The notes: generated by a model not told the origin, from the letters alone. DNA of 64,000 nucleotides from Streptomyces sp. R33 (GCF_041200175.1 NZ_CP165727.1:2418001-2482000), one strand, 5' to 3'. Positions 30,517 to 39,538 are shown, numbered from the stretch's first letter. Made by a program: numbers and translations.

Positions 30517-30721
30517 GGCGCGGACTCCCCGGACACCCCGGGCTCCACTGCATCCGCAACGAGGTACGCCATACTTCCCCCTCCGGGGCACCCGGCCCCG
30601 CCTCCACGTGCTTTCGCCCACCGGCCGGATCTGGCAGGTGCCCGTCTGACAGGTGGTCGGAAAGTACCTCCGGCCCCCGGTTCCGCGCAGGGTTTCCACC
30701 GGATCAACCCGATCGGAAGCC

Positions 30722-30755
30722 GTCGCCCCGCCGGGCAACAGCCCGGCGGGGCGAC
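30722..30755 (-). terminator. Strong hairpin downstream of msrB
   Basis: Perfect 15-bp stem (arms 30722-30736 and 30741-30755) with an AACA loop, about 50 bp past the msrB stop. There is no T-tract on either side. It probably ends the murC-msrB transcript and insulates the nSTAND promoter, which lies in the rest of 30517-30804. Confidence 0.7.
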
Positions 30756-30804
30756 ATCGTGCGCAGAGCGGGGGCGCAGGCGCAGGCGCAGACCCGCTGG
30801 TACC

Positions 30805-31212
30805 TCAGCTCTCGTCGGGCGTCAGCCGCAGCGAGATGGAGTTGATGCAGTAGCGCTGGTCGGTGGGCGTGGGGTAGCCCTCGCCCTCGAAGACGTGGCC
30901 CAGGTGGGAGCCGCACTTCGCGCACAGCACCTCGGTACGGACCATCCCGTGCGAGACGTCCGCCTTCAGCTCGACGGCGTCGGAGTCCTTCGGGTCGAAG
31001 AAGGACGGCCAGCCGCAGTGCGACTCGAACTTCTCCGTGGAGCGGAAGAGCTCGGAACCGCAGCCGCGACAGGAGTAGACGCCGGCCGTCTTCGTGTCGG
31101 TGTACTCACCGCGGAAGGCAGGCTCGGTGCCGGCCAGGCGCAGCACCTGGTACTCGGACGGCGTCAGCTCCGCCTGCCACTGCTCGTCCGTCTTCTCGAC
31201 CTCGTACGACAT
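30805..31212 (-). CDS. msrB: Peptide-methionine (R)-S-oxide reductase
   Basis: Repairs the R epimer of oxidised methionine in cytosolic proteins. The 135-residue protein has the MsrB signature: zinc cysteines in CRGCG and CAKCG, the [11 protein letters not shown] loop, and the catalytic Cys in RYCINS near the C-terminus. The start ATG at 31212 is chosen because GGGAG lies five bases before it; an in-frame upstream start adds eight residues. It follows murC by 24 bp on the same strand, so both are likely cotranscribed. Confidence 0.96.
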   Translation of the reverse strand: MSYEVEKTDEQWQAELTPSEYQVLRLAGTEPAFRGEYTDTKTAGVYSCRGCGSELFRSTEKFESHCGWPSFFDPKDSDAVELKADVSHGMVRTEVLCAKCGSHLGHVFEGEGYPTPTDQRYCINSISLRLTPDES

Positions 31213-31236
31213 GACTCTCCCGCTCCCTCGTCTCAC

Positions 31237-32634
31237 TCAGTCCGTCAGCCGGGCGAGGATCGCCGGACCGAGGTCCGTGACGTCGCCCGCGCCCATGGTG
31301 AGAACGAGATCACCGGGCTTGGCCATTCCCGCGATGACGTCGGCGACGGCCGCCTTGTCGTGCTCGGCGGTGACGTCGGCGCCCGCGGTCCGGGCCGCCG
31401 CGATGATGATCTCGCTGGTGATGCCGGGGATCGGGTCCTCTCGGGCCGGGTAGATGTCCAGGACCACCGCGGAGTCGGCGAGGGAGAGGGCCTGGCCCAT
31501 CTCCTTGCCCAGCTCCTGGGTGCGGGAGAAGAGGTGCGGCTGGAAGACGACCAGGATCCTGGAGTCCCCGGCGGCGCCCCGGATGGCCTCCAGGTCGGCG
31601 GTCATCTCCGTCGGGTGGTGCGCGTAGGAGTCGATGACCTGGACGCCGGCGGCCTCGCCCTTGAGCTGGAGCCGGCGCTTGACGCCGGTGTACTTGCCGA
31701 GGGCGGAGGCCAGGTTGTGCGCCGGGATGCCGAGGGCGACACCGGCGGCCAGGGCCGCGACGGCGTTGTGCGCGTAGTGGCGGCCGGGCACGGAGACGGT
31801 GAAGGTGAGCATCCGGCCGCCGATGACCACGGTGACCTCGCTGGTCAGACCACGCGGCGTGATCTTCGTGATCCGGACGTCGGCGCCCTCCTCCTCGCCG
31901 TACGTGACGACGTTCAGGCCCTCGGCGCCGCGGACCCGGCCGGCGATCTCGGCGGCGCCCGCCTGGCCGTGGGCGACGACCAGGGTGCCGCCGGGCACGA
32001 TCTTGCCGACGAAGGTCTCGAAGGACTCGTAGATCTCCTCCATCGACGCGTAGTTCGCGTGGTGGTCGAGCTCCGCGTTGAGGATGATCGCGACCTGCGG
32101 GGTGTACTTGTGGAAGCTGCGGTCGCTTTCGTCCGCCTCGGCCACGAAGATGTCGCCCTCGCCGTGGTGGGCGTTGGAGCCGGGGGCGTCCAGGTCCCCG
32201 CCGATGGCGTACGAGGGGTCCAGGCCCAGGGCCGACAGGGACACCGCCAGCATCGAGGTGGTGGTGGTCTTGCCGTGCGTACCGGCGACCGCGATGGGCC
32301 GCAGGCCGTCCATCAGGCCCGCCAGGGCGTCCGAGCGGTGCACGACGGGGATGCCGAGCTCGGCGGCGCGGGCCAGCTCCGGGTTGTCGGCGCGGATGGC
32401 GCTGGAGACGACGACGCAGGTGGCGTCATCGGCCAGGTGTCCGGCCGCGTGCCCGATGTGGACCGTGGCGCCGTGGGCGCGCAGCGCCCCGGCCGTCTCG
32501 GAGTCCTTGGCGTCACTGCCGGCGACCTGCGCGCCGCGCTGGGCGAGGATCTTCGCGATGCCGGACATCCCGGCGCCGCCGATGCCGATGAAGTGCGGGC
32601 GTTCCATGGCGTTCGGCAGGCCGGGCGGCGTCAT
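31237..32634 (-). CDS. murC: UDP-N-acetylmuramate--L-alanine ligase
   Basis: Cytosolic peptidoglycan enzyme that attaches L-Ala to UDP-MurNAc using ATP. The 465-residue length is usual. It shows the N-terminal Rossmann motif (IGIGGAGMSGIA), the ATP-binding AGTHGKTTTTSM and later Mur-ligase motifs around NAELDHHANY and SYAHHPTEM. The ATG at 32634 has GGGGAG seven bases upstream; a second ATG ten codons in (MERPHF) is possible. Unusually it is not in a dcw cluster, which is normal for Streptomyces murC. It leads into msrB. Confidence 0.97.
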   Translation of the reverse strand: MTPPGLPNAMERPHFIGIGGAGMSGIAKILAQRGAQVAGSDAKDSETAGALRAHGATVHIGHAAGHLADDATCVVVSSAIRADNPELARAAELGIPVVHRSDALAGLMDGLRPIAVAGTHGKTTTTSMLAVSLSALGLDPSYAIGGDLDAPGSNAHHGEGDIFVAEADESDRSFHKYTPQVAIILNAELDHHANYASMEEIYESFETFVGKIVPGGTLVVAHGQAGAAEIAGRVRGAEGLNVVTYGEEEGADVRITKITPRGLTSEVTVVIGGRMLTFTVSVPGRHYAHNAVAALAAGVALGIPAHNLASALGKYTGVKRRLQLKGEAAGVQVIDSYAHHPTEMTADLEAIRGAAGDSRILVVFQPHLFSRTQELGKEMGQALSLADSAVVLDIYPAREDPIPGITSEIIIAAARTAGADVTAEHDKAAVADVIAGMAKPGDLVLTMGAGDVTDLGPAILARLTD

Positions 32635-32715
32635 ACGGGATCTCCCCAGAGTGCGGGTCGGTACGTCGGGGGTCTCGGCGTGCGGACCGTCCCGGCGCGT
32701 GTGTCGGACGCCAGC

Positions 32716-33183
32716 CTATTCGTTGTGGGCGAAGAGCTTGAGCACCGGAACCCCGACCTTGTGGCGCGCGCGGGAGGCCCAGTCCCGGTGGAAGAACTCC
32801 TCGACGAAGTGCGGGGCGGTCAGGACGATCACCTCGTCGGCGTTCGATTCCTCCACGACGCTCTTCAGCTTGTCGAGCGGGTGGTCCTCGATGATCTGTC
32901 CGCTGGCCTTGGCGCCCTTCCTGCGCAGGGCCTCCAGGGAGTGGACGAGCGCCTGCTCGGCCGGGCCGCGTGCGGCGTGGCCCTCGGGTACGTCGGCCTC
33001 GCGGAGCGCCTCGGGGAGCTCGCCGAGCGCCACGTCGTCGATGGCCCGCAGCAGCCGGTCCTGGTCGCCCCGGGGCTGCATGAGGACGAGGAAGGAGACC
33101 GGGTCGTCCCCGTGCAGGCTGGTGACGAAGTCCACGTCGACGCTGGTCAGCGGCTGCTCGATCATCAATACGCTCGTGAACAC
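32716..33183 (-). CDS. Conserved protein of unknown function
   Basis: A 155-residue soluble protein with alternating beta/alpha character and a C-terminal segment ending VLKLFAHNE, reminiscent of USP-like nucleotide-binding folds (ADEVIVLTAPH). I recall that some Streptomyces relatives carry an indole-3-glycerol-phosphate synthase label; no TrpC motif is seen and I do not accept that name. Start GTG 33183 is chosen over upstream ATG codons because GGAGAGG lies six bases before it. It is 81 bp upstream of murC on the same strand. Confidence 0.7.
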   Translation of the reverse strand: MFTSVLMIEQPLTSVDVDFVTSLHGDDPVSFLVLMQPRGDQDRLLRAIDDVALGELPEALREADVPEGHAARGPAEQALVHSLEALRRKGAKASGQIIEDHPLDKLKSVVEESNADEVIVLTAPHFVEEFFHRDWASRARHKVGVPVLKLFAHNE

Positions 33184-33331
33184 GGACGCCCTCTCCTTCA
33201 TGGGCCAGGGCCGGTCGGCCGGCCCCTGCGGAAACCATCCTGCCCCGCTCTCGCACGGGGCCTTGCGGGGGTATGTCTGCCCAGGTATGTGCCCACCGGA
33301 AGCTAAGCGGAACAAGAAATTCCGCCCCTTC

Positions 33332-34105
33332 TCAGATCCGACGGTAGCTCGTGAAGAGGAACCCGGCCTCCTCCAGTACGGAGGCGGGCGCCAGCCGGTG
33401 CGGCACGGCGACGGAGGGCCCTCCGGAGATGCGCTGGGCGCCGCCCGCCGCCAGCATCGGCGAGATCGTCAGGCACAGCTCGTCCAGCGCGTCCGCGGCC
33501 ACGAACTGCCCCAGCAGCCGGGGCCCGCCCTCGGTGAGCTGGCGGCGCAGCCCCCGGTCCGCGAGCTCCCGCACCACCCGGGCCGGATCCGCGCCGGCCC
33601 CGCTGCCGGCCACCACGACCTCGGCCCCGGCCTTGACGGCGGCGGCCACCCGGTCGGCGGGCGCGGTCGCCCCGGTCACCACGAGGGTGGGCACCAGGGG
33701 GGAGGTGAAGAGCGGGAGCGAGAAGTCCAGGTCGAGGCTGGCCGTGACCACCGCGATGGCGGGCGCGGGACCCTGCCCGGCGGCCTCGCGCCGGGCCGCG
33801 AAGGCCTCCCGGGCCCGGGCCGGGCGGTAGCCCTCCTGGCGAACCGTTTCGGCGCCGACGACCACCACATCGGCCAGGGCCCGCAGGGTGCCGAAGATCC
33901 GCATGTCGGTCTCGCCGGAGATCGGCTGCGAGCGCCCGTCGTGCTGGGCCGCGCCGTCCAGGGTGGAGACCATGTTGGCCCGCAGCCAGTGGCCCTCCGG
34001 GCCGGGCTCGGGGTACGCGTACGCATCCGCCAGCTCGTCCAGCGACCACTCGCGGTCACCGTGGTCGGCTGGTGTCTGATCGGTCACAGGGAACAGGCGT
34101 CGCAT
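33332..34105 (-). CDS. RibD C-terminal-domain (pyrimidine reductase-like) protein
   Basis: A 257-residue NADPH-dependent reductase-like protein of the DHFR-like RibD fold. It contains NMVSTLDGAA near residue 44, RIFGTLRALADVVVVGAETVR and EGGPRLLGQF near the C-terminus, all landmarks of the riboflavin reductase domain. It lacks the N-terminal deaminase domain, and no other rib genes are nearby, so a role in riboflavin synthesis is not certain. It is divergent from zapE across a 36-bp gap that must hold both promoters. Confidence 0.85.
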   Translation of the reverse strand: MRRLFPVTDQTPADHGDREWSLDELADAYAYPEPGPEGHWLRANMVSTLDGAAQHDGRSQPISGETDMRIFGTLRALADVVVVGAETVRQEGYRPARAREAFAARREAAGQGPAPAIAVVTASLDLDFSLPLFTSPLVPTLVVTGATAPADRVAAAVKAGAEVVVAGSGAGADPARVVRELADRGLRRQLTEGGPRLLGQFVAADALDELCLTISPMLAAGGAQRISGGPSVAVPHRLAPASVLEEAGFLFTSYRRI

Positions 34106-34127
34106 CGGTGCAGTGTGCCACGCCCCG

Positions 34128-34133
34128 TAGAGT
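34128..34133 (+). promoter_or_regulatory. Putative -10 element for zapE (leaderless)
   Basis: TAGAGT lies eight bases before the zapE GTG, placing the transcription start at or next to the start codon. No strong Shine-Dalgarno is seen and no good -35 is found. Confidence 0.4.
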
Positions 34134-34141
34134 TAAGAGCT

Positions 34142-35254
34142 GTGTCAACATCACTCTCCACCTCCGGATCCACCTACGGGCGACCCCCGATAGCCGGCCC
34201 GGCCGACGTCGGCCCGCAGGCCCTGTGCGCCCGCGAGCCGCGGGTGCCCGCCGAACGGCTGGTGGCCGAGATGGTGCCGCCGCCCCGCTTCGACTCGGTG
34301 CGCTTCGACACGTACAACCCGGACCCCGGTCAGCCGAGCCAGTCCGAGGCCGTCACCGTGCTCAGCGGCTTCGCCGCCGGGCTGGGCGGAGCCCACGCGA
34401 GCGGCGGCGGCAAGCGCCGCTGGTTCGCGAAGAAGGCCCCTGCCGCCACCGGCCCGCGCGGGGTCTACCTCGACGGCGGCTACGGCGTCGGCAAGACCCA
34501 CCTGCTGGCCTCCCTGTGGCACGCCACCCCGGCCGAGCCCGCACTGAAGGCCTTCGGCACGTTCGTGGAGCTGACCAACCTGGTCGGCGCGCTCGGCTTC
34601 CAGCAGACGGTCCAGACCCTGGGCGGCCACCGCCTCCTGTGCATCGACGAGTTCGAACTGGACGACCCGGGCGACACCGTCCTCGTCTCCTCACTGCTCA
34701 GCCGCCTCGTCGAGCAGGGCGTGGCGCTGGCCGCCACCTCCAACACCCTGCCCGGCAAGCTCGGCGAGGGCCGGTTCGCCGCCGCGGACTTCCTGCGGGA
34801 GATCCAGGGGCTCTCCGCGCACTTCCGCCCCCTGCGCATCGACGGCCAGGACTACCGCCACCGCGGCCTTCCGGAGGCGCCGGCGCCGCTCTCGGACGAG
34901 CAGGTCACCAAGGCCGCGTACGCCACCGAGGGCGCGAGCCTGGACGACTTCCCGGGCCTCCTCGAACACCTGGCCCGGGTCCACCCCAGCCGGTACGGCG
35001 CCCTCACGGACGGCATAACGGCGGTCTGCCTGACCGACGTCGGCCCGGTCCCGGACCAGTCGACGGCGCTGCGGCTGGTGGTCCTCGCCGACCGCCTCTA
35101 CGACCGCGAGATACCGGTGCTGGCATCGGGCGTCCCCTTCGACAGGCTCTTCAGCGAAGAAATGCTGAACGGCGGCTACCGCAAGAAGTACTTCCGGGCC
35201 ATCTCGAGGCTCACTGCCCTGGCGCGCGACGCGAAACCCCTGGTGTCCCAGTAG
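34142..35254 (+). CDS. zapE: ZapE/AFG1-like ATPase
   Basis: A 370-residue P-loop ATPase of the AFG1/ZapE family, which includes a cell-division ATPase in proteobacteria and a mitochondrial protein-quality factor. Walker A GGYGVGKTHLL (about 118) and Walker B LLCIDEFELDD (about 162) are clear; ATSNTLPGKLGEG and the C-terminal RKKYFRAIS also fit. The first codons (GTG TCA ACA TCA) use rare codons. Start GTG 34142 is supported by the -10-like element just upstream and by protein content beginning there. Its role in actinomycete division is not established from this sequence. Confidence 0.88.
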   Translation: MSTSLSTSGSTYGRPPIAGPADVGPQALCAREPRVPAERLVAEMVPPPRFDSVRFDTYNPDPGQPSQSEAVTVLSGFAAGLGGAHASGGGKRRWFAKKAPAATGPRGVYLDGGYGVGKTHLLASLWHATPAEPALKAFGTFVELTNLVGALGFQQTVQTLGGHRLLCIDEFELDDPGDTVLVSSLLSRLVEQGVALAATSNTLPGKLGEGRFAAADFLREIQGLSAHFRPLRIDGQDYRHRGLPEAPAPLSDEQVTKAAYATEGASLDDFPGLLEHLARVHPSRYGALTDGITAVCLTDVGPVPDQSTALRLVVLADRLYDREIPVLASGVPFDRLFSEEMLNGGYRKKYFRAISRLTALARDAKPLVSQ

Positions 35255-35324
35255 GTTTGGAGGCGCCGGCCGTTCCGTACGGACGACGGTCCGGCCGTAC
35301 CCCCATCCTCCGAAGGGATCCACC

Positions 35325-35750
35325 ATGGCCACCACGCGTACCGCGCACACCAACTGGGAAGGCAACCTGCTCAAGGGCGCCGGTGTCGTCACCCTCGACT
35401 CCTCGGGTCAGGGCTCGTTCGACGTCTCCTGGCCCTCGCGCGCCGAGGCCGCGAACGGCAAGACCAGCCCGGAAGAGCTGATCGCCGCCGCGCACTCCAG
35501 CTGCTACTCGATGGCCCTCTCGCACGGCCTGGACGGTGCCGGCACCCCGCCCACCCGGGTGGAGACCAAGGCCGATGTGACGTTCCAGCCGGGTGAGGGC
35601 ATCACGGGCATCCACCTGACGGTACGCGCCGAGGTCCCCGGCCTGGACGCCGAGGGCTTCGCCGCGGCCGCGGAGGACGCGAAGAAGAACTGCCCGGTCA
35701 GCCAGGCCCTGACGGGCACGACGATCACCCTGAGCGCAGAGCTGATCTGA
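35325..35750 (+). CDS. OsmC family peroxiredoxin
   Basis: A 141-residue thiol peroxidase-like protein of the OsmC/Ohr superfamily, reducing organic hydroperoxides in the cytosol. The two family cysteines are present: one in AAHSSCYSMAL (about 60) and one in KKNCPVSQAL (about 125). The N-terminal TNWEGNLLKGAG fits OsmC better than Ohr. AAGGGA lies about eight bases before the ATG. It follows zapE by 70 bp on the same strand. Confidence 0.93.
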   Translation: MATTRTAHTNWEGNLLKGAGVVTLDSSGQGSFDVSWPSRAEAANGKTSPEELIAAAHSSCYSMALSHGLDGAGTPPTRVETKADVTFQPGEGITGIHLTVRAEVPGLDAEGFAAAAEDAKKNCPVSQALTGTTITLSAELI

Positions 35751-35790
35751 CGGTCCGGCCGGCAGCGCCGCCGGCCGGCCGCATCCCGCC

Positions 35791-35810
35791 TCGCCGGCGT
35801 TCGAGGCGCG
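35791..35810. repeat. Dispersed intergenic repeat, copy 1
   Basis: This 20-mer is the exact reverse complement of 43552-43571 (CGCGCCTCGAACGCCGGCGA). It sits in the GC-rich spacer between the OsmC and PhoX genes, with further inverted repeats around it. It resembles small dispersed elements often seen between Streptomyces genes. Confidence 0.75.
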
Positions 35811-35915
35811 GGGCCGGGCCGCCGGGAGCGGGGGCGTGGCTCGGCGCGTCCTGGCGCGGGGGGCGGGGCCGCGTGGTAACACGGCCCCGTCACCCCCTCG
35901 CCCCGGGAGCCGCCG

Positions 35916-37268
35916 ATGTCCGTCAGCCGCCGTACCCTGCTCGCCGCCGGAGCCGGCACCGGCATCGCCTTCACCGGAGCCCTCGGCGCCCTCTTCGCCG
36001 GGAGCTCCCGGGCCACCCCGCCCCTGCAGGGGTACGGGCCGCTGCTCCCCGACCCCGGGCAGCTGCTCGACCTCCCCGCCGGCTTCCGCTACCGGGTGCT
36101 CTCCCGCGCCGGCGGCCCCCTCCGCTCCGGCGAGGGCACCGTACCGGCCAACTGCGACGGCATGGCCGCCTTCGACGCGGGCTCCGGCCGCGTCCGCCTC
36201 GTCCGCAACCACGAGAACCGGACCACCGCCGCCCTCCGCGTCCCCGCCGTCGACGGCCTCACCTACGACCCCCACGCGCTCGGCGGCTGCACCCTCCTCG
36301 ATCTCGACGCCGGCGGCAGCGTCACCGCCGAGCGCGTCGCCCTCGCCGGCACCGCCGTCAACTGCGCGGGCGGCCGCACCCCCTGGAACACCTGGCTCAG
36401 CTGCGAGGAGACCGAGGACCGGGCCGGGACCTCCGGGTACACCAAGGACCACGGCTACGTCTTCGAGGTCGACCCCGCCGACCCGCACCGCTCCGGCGCC
36501 GTCCCGCTCACCGCGATGGGCCGCTTCGCGCACGAGGCCGTCGCCGTGGACCCGTACCGCGGGACCGTCTACGAGACCGAGGACGCCTTCATCGAGCCCT
36601 TCGGGCTCTTCTACCGGTTCCTGCCCGCGCAGCCCCTCCGCGGCCCCGGCTCCCTCCGCGCCGGCGGCACCCTCCAGGCCATGCGCGTCCCGGGACTGGC
36701 CGACCTCTGCGTCGTGGACGAGCCCGGCGCCGAGTTCCCGGTCGAGTGGGTCCCCGTACCGGATCCCTCCGCGGCCGGCACCCCGATCCGGTTCCAGGAC
36801 TTCGGGCCGGGCGGGATCACCCACGCGCAGAAGCTGGAGGGCTGCTACTGGGGCGACGGCGGCGTCCACTTCGTCTCCAGTTACGCCCGCACGCTCGAGG
36901 GCGCGGCCGCCGACCACCACGGACAGGTGTGGTTCCACGACCCGCGGCGCGCCACGATCCGCCTGGACGTGCTCTTCGGCCCGGCCGCCGACATCCGGCT
37001 GCCCGGGGACTCCCCCGACAACATCTGCCTGGCCCCGGACGGCGGCCTGATGGTGTGCGAGGACGGCGGCGGGGCGCAGTACGTCTTCGGCGTCACCCCG
37101 GCCGGCGAGGTCTACCCGATGGCCCGCAACGCCGACGACATCGGCCGCCCCGGCGCCCCCGAGTGGGGGGAGTTCGCCGGGGTCACCTTCTCCCCGGACG
37201 GGCGGACGATGTACGTCAACGCCTACACGCCGGGAACCACTTTCGCCGTGACGGGTCCCTGGCGCTGA
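35916..37268 (+). CDS. PhoX-like (DUF839) phosphatase, Tat-exported
   Basis: A 450-residue secreted protein. The N-terminus has a twin-arginine signal (SRRTLLAAG followed by a hydrophobic stretch to about residue 35). The body matches PhoX/DUF839 beta-propeller enzymes: NHENRT, SCEETEDRAGTSGYTKDHGYVFEVDP, FAHEAVAVDP, DNICLAPDGGLMVCEDG. Such enzymes release phosphate from esters with Fe/Ca cofactors. Its position just before a polyphosphate kinase gene (74 bp) hints at a phosphate link, though I see no PHO box. The ATG is preceded by GGGAG. Confidence 0.87.
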   Translation: MSVSRRTLLAAGAGTGIAFTGALGALFAGSSRATPPLQGYGPLLPDPGQLLDLPAGFRYRVLSRAGGPLRSGEGTVPANCDGMAAFDAGSGRVRLVRNHENRTTAALRVPAVDGLTYDPHALGGCTLLDLDAGGSVTAERVALAGTAVNCAGGRTPWNTWLSCEETEDRAGTSGYTKDHGYVFEVDPADPHRSGAVPLTAMGRFAHEAVAVDPYRGTVYETEDAFIEPFGLFYRFLPAQPLRGPGSLRAGGTLQAMRVPGLADLCVVDEPGAEFPVEWVPVPDPSAAGTPIRFQDFGPGGITHAQKLEGCYWGDGGVHFVSSYARTLEGAAADHHGQVWFHDPRRATIRLDVLFGPAADIRLPGDSPDNICLAPDGGLMVCEDGGGAQYVFGVTPAGEVYPMARNADDIGRPGAPEWGEFAGVTFSPDGRTMYVNAYTPGTTFAVTGPWR

Positions 37269-37342
37269 GGACCGGCCGCCGTGTCCTCGCGACCCCGTCC
37301 GATCTGGTGGAGGATCGGAGGGAATCGACCGGATCGGGGTAG

Positions 37343-38311
37343 GTGGCGGTGGCCAAGAAGACCAAGAAGAAGGACGAGAGGGACGAGAAGGGCAAGGACG
37401 CCAAGGGCGCAAAGGCCGGCAAGGCCCCGAAGCGGGCCGAGAAGGCCGGGCGGGCCGAGCCGCCCGCCCCCGACGCCCCGCTGCGGCCGCTGCTCCGCGT
37501 CCCCGCCGGCGAACGCATCGACCTCGGCGCCTTCGATCCCGCCGCGACCCCCGGCGGCCCCGCCGGCAAGGCCGCCGGCCTGGCCGCCACCGCGCAGCTG
37601 GCCGGGCCGCTCGCTTCCCTCCAGGAACGGCTGTACGCGGCCAGCACCGCCGGCGACCGCCGCCGCGTCCTGCTCGTACTCCAGGGCACGGACACCAGCG
37701 GCAAGGGCGGCACCGTCAAACACGTGATCGGCTTCTTCAACCCCGCGGGCTGCCGTATCCGGGCCTTCAAGGCGCCCACCCCCGAGGAGCACAGCCACCC
37801 CTTCCTGTGGCGCATCAAGCAGGCCCTCCCCCTGCCGGGCGAGATCGGCATCTTCGACCGCTCGCACTACGAGGACGTCCTCGTCGCCCGCGTCCGCGAG
37901 CTGGTCTCGCGCAGCGAGCTGAACCGCCGCTACGCCCAGATCAACCGGTTCGAGGAGTCCCTCGCACAGGACGGCGTGACCGTGGTGAAGGTGCTCCTCC
38001 ACATCGGCTACGAGGAGCAGCGCAAGCGGCTCCTGGAGCGGCTCGACAACCCCGACAAGCACTGGAAGTTCAGCCGGGCCGACATCGACGAGCGCGGCCT
38101 GTGGTCCGAGTACCGGCACGCGTACGAGCTGGCCCTGGAGCGCTGCTCCGCAGACACCGCACCCTGGTACGTCGTCCCCGCGGACCGCAAGTGGTACCGC
38201 AACTGGGCGGTCAGCAAGCTGCTGCTGGAGCATCTGGAGGAGATCGGTCCGCGCTATCCCGCGGCCGACTTCGACGTCGAGGCGTGCCGCGCCCGGCTGC
38301 TCGAAACCTGA
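37343..38311 (+). CDS. Polyphosphate kinase 2 family protein
   Basis: A 322-residue PPK2-type phosphotransferase, exchanging phosphate between polyphosphate and nucleotides in the cytosol. It has the Walker A-like GTDTSGKGG (about 116), Walker B-like FDRSHYEDVLV (about 171) and the lid/C-terminal KHWKFSRADIDER and PWYVVPADRKWYRNWAV motifs. A 40-residue Lys/Ala/Glu-rich N-terminal extension precedes the domain; such a tail could bind polyphosphate or other polyanions (inference). GTG codons at 37343 and 37349 are both possible starts. Confidence 0.92.
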   Translation: MAVAKKTKKKDERDEKGKDAKGAKAGKAPKRAEKAGRAEPPAPDAPLRPLLRVPAGERIDLGAFDPAATPGGPAGKAAGLAATAQLAGPLASLQERLYAASTAGDRRRVLLVLQGTDTSGKGGTVKHVIGFFNPAGCRIRAFKAPTPEEHSHPFLWRIKQALPLPGEIGIFDRSHYEDVLVARVRELVSRSELNRRYAQINRFEESLAQDGVTVVKVLLHIGYEEQRKRLLERLDNPDKHWKFSRADIDERGLWSEYRHAYELALERCSADTAPWYVVPADRKWYRNWAVSKLLLEHLEEIGPRYPAADFDVEACRARLLET

Positions 38312-38380
38312 GGGGACGTGGCGGGCGGGCGATTCGCGGGCCCGCCCCCGCGCCGCTGCGATCTGCTTGGCAGATGGTCA

Positions 38381-38386
38381 TATATT
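38381..38386 (+). promoter_or_regulatory. Putative -10 element for the deacetylase gene (leaderless)
   Basis: TATATT, in an AT-rich patch unusual for this DNA, lies eight bases before the GTG start. There is no Shine-Dalgarno between them, so a leaderless mRNA is likely. The -35 is not evident. Confidence 0.45.
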
Positions 38387-38394
38387 TTGCCTGC

Positions 38395-39321
38395 GTGACC
38401 CTTTCTGTGCGCAATGTGGCGGTCGCGGCCGCCCTCAGTGCCGCTCTCTGCGCCGCCCTCGCCGGCTGCGGAGGCGGCAGCGGCACCTCCGGCTCCGGTG
38501 CCGGTTCCGGTGCCGGCGGCCAGGCCCGTATGGGAACCCCCGGGGCCTCCGCGCCGCCGGTCTCCCCCGCCTCGCCGCACACGGCCGGCTCCTCCCCGGC
38601 CGCCTCCCCGCCGCCCGCCAAGGCCCCGACCCTGGCGCCCGGCCCGAACGGCCTGACCCCGGTCTTCGAGCGGGCGAAGCAGCAGACCGACAAGACCGTC
38701 GCACTGACCTTCGACGCCGACATGACCTCCGACCAGGGGCAGCGCGCCGCGGACGGGGAGCACTTCGACAACCCCCAGCTGATCGCGACCCTGCGGGGGC
38801 TGAAGGTGCCCTCGACGATCTTCATGACGGGCCGCTGGGCCGAGGAGTACCCGGACCAGGCCAAGTCGATCGGCACCGACCCGAACTTCGAGATCGCGAA
38901 CCACTCGTACAGCCACCACGCCTTCACCTCGCCCTGCTACGGGCTCCCCGCGCTCGACGCCGCCGCCGCGCGGGCCGACGTGGACCGGGCCTTCGCCGCC
39001 TTCCGCACGGCCGGCGCGGTCAACACGGTCCCGTACTTCCGCTTCCCCGGCGGCTGCTACGACGACCAGGCGCTGCGCGCCGTGTCCACGGCCAAGGTCA
39101 CGGCCGTCCAGTGGGACGTGGTCAGCGGGGACGCCTTCGCCAAGGACCCGGACGCGGTGGCCGAGCAGGTCCTCACCGGGGTGAAGCCCGGCTCGGTGGT
39201 GGTGATGCACTGCACGCGCAGCGCCGCCCCGGTCACCGAGGAGGCCATCCGGAAGATCGTCCCGGAGCTGCGCAAGCGCGGCTACCGCTTCGTGAAGGTG
39301 TCCGAACTCATCGGGAAGTAG
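38395..39321 (+). CDS. Polysaccharide deacetylase family lipoprotein
   Basis: A 308-residue exported protein. The signal peptide ends in the lipobox LAGC, followed by a Gly/Ser then Pro/Ala/Ser-rich linker to about residue 85. The NodB-like domain begins VALTFDADMTSDQG and has NHSYSHH (metal His pair), a PYFRFPGGCYDD motif, QWDVVSGDAF and a final VVMHC. The classic TFDDG motif is changed to TFDAD, so one metal-ligand position may be shifted by a residue; this form may define a subfamily. It probably acts on cell-wall glycan at the outer membrane face. Start GTG 38395 is favoured by the -10 element; an ATG seven codons upstream is the alternative. Confidence 0.88.
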   Translation: MTLSVRNVAVAAALSAALCAALAGCGGGSGTSGSGAGSGAGGQARMGTPGASAPPVSPASPHTAGSSPAASPPPAKAPTLAPGPNGLTPVFERAKQQTDKTVALTFDADMTSDQGQRAADGEHFDNPQLIATLRGLKVPSTIFMTGRWAEEYPDQAKSIGTDPNFEIANHSYSHHAFTSPCYGLPALDAAAARADVDRAFAAFRTAGAVNTVPYFRFPGGCYDDQALRAVSTAKVTAVQWDVVSGDAFAKDPDAVAEQVLTGVKPGSVVVMHCTRSAAPVTEEAIRKIVPELRKRGYRFVKVSELIGK

Positions 39322-39337
39322 GCGGGGTGGCGCGGCC

Positions 39338-39538
39338 TCAGCCGGAGCAGGCCGAGCGCTGCGCGTCCTGCCACTCGCACACCGGGCACAGCACCCGGCC
39401 CGGGGTCGCGACCCCGTACTCGGTGGGCCTGCCGCACTCCACGCAGTCCGCGTACGGCGGCCCGGCCACCCGCCCGGCCGGCGCCGCCGGGGCGGGGCAG
39501 TACGACTCGGTTCCGGTCGGCGCGTCCACTTCGTCCAT
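39338..39538 (-). CDS. Small zinc-ribbon protein
   Basis: A 66-residue protein with two CxxC pairs (CVEC and CPVC) forming a likely zinc ribbon. No wider homology is recognised. The ATG at 39538 is only one base from GGAGG, too close; the GTG three codons later has ten-base spacing and may be the true start. It follows the membrane-protein gene by 14 bp and ends convergent to the deacetylase gene. Confidence 0.6.
   Translation of the reverse strand: MDEVDAPTGTESYCPAPAAPAGRVAGPPYADCVECGRPTEYGVATPGRVLCPVCEWQDAQRSACSG

Noticed and set aside
32078-34141. Upstream extension of the zapE frame
   Set aside because: Runs antisense through murC, a hypothetical gene and the RibD-like gene; the -10 element and conserved protein begin near 34142.
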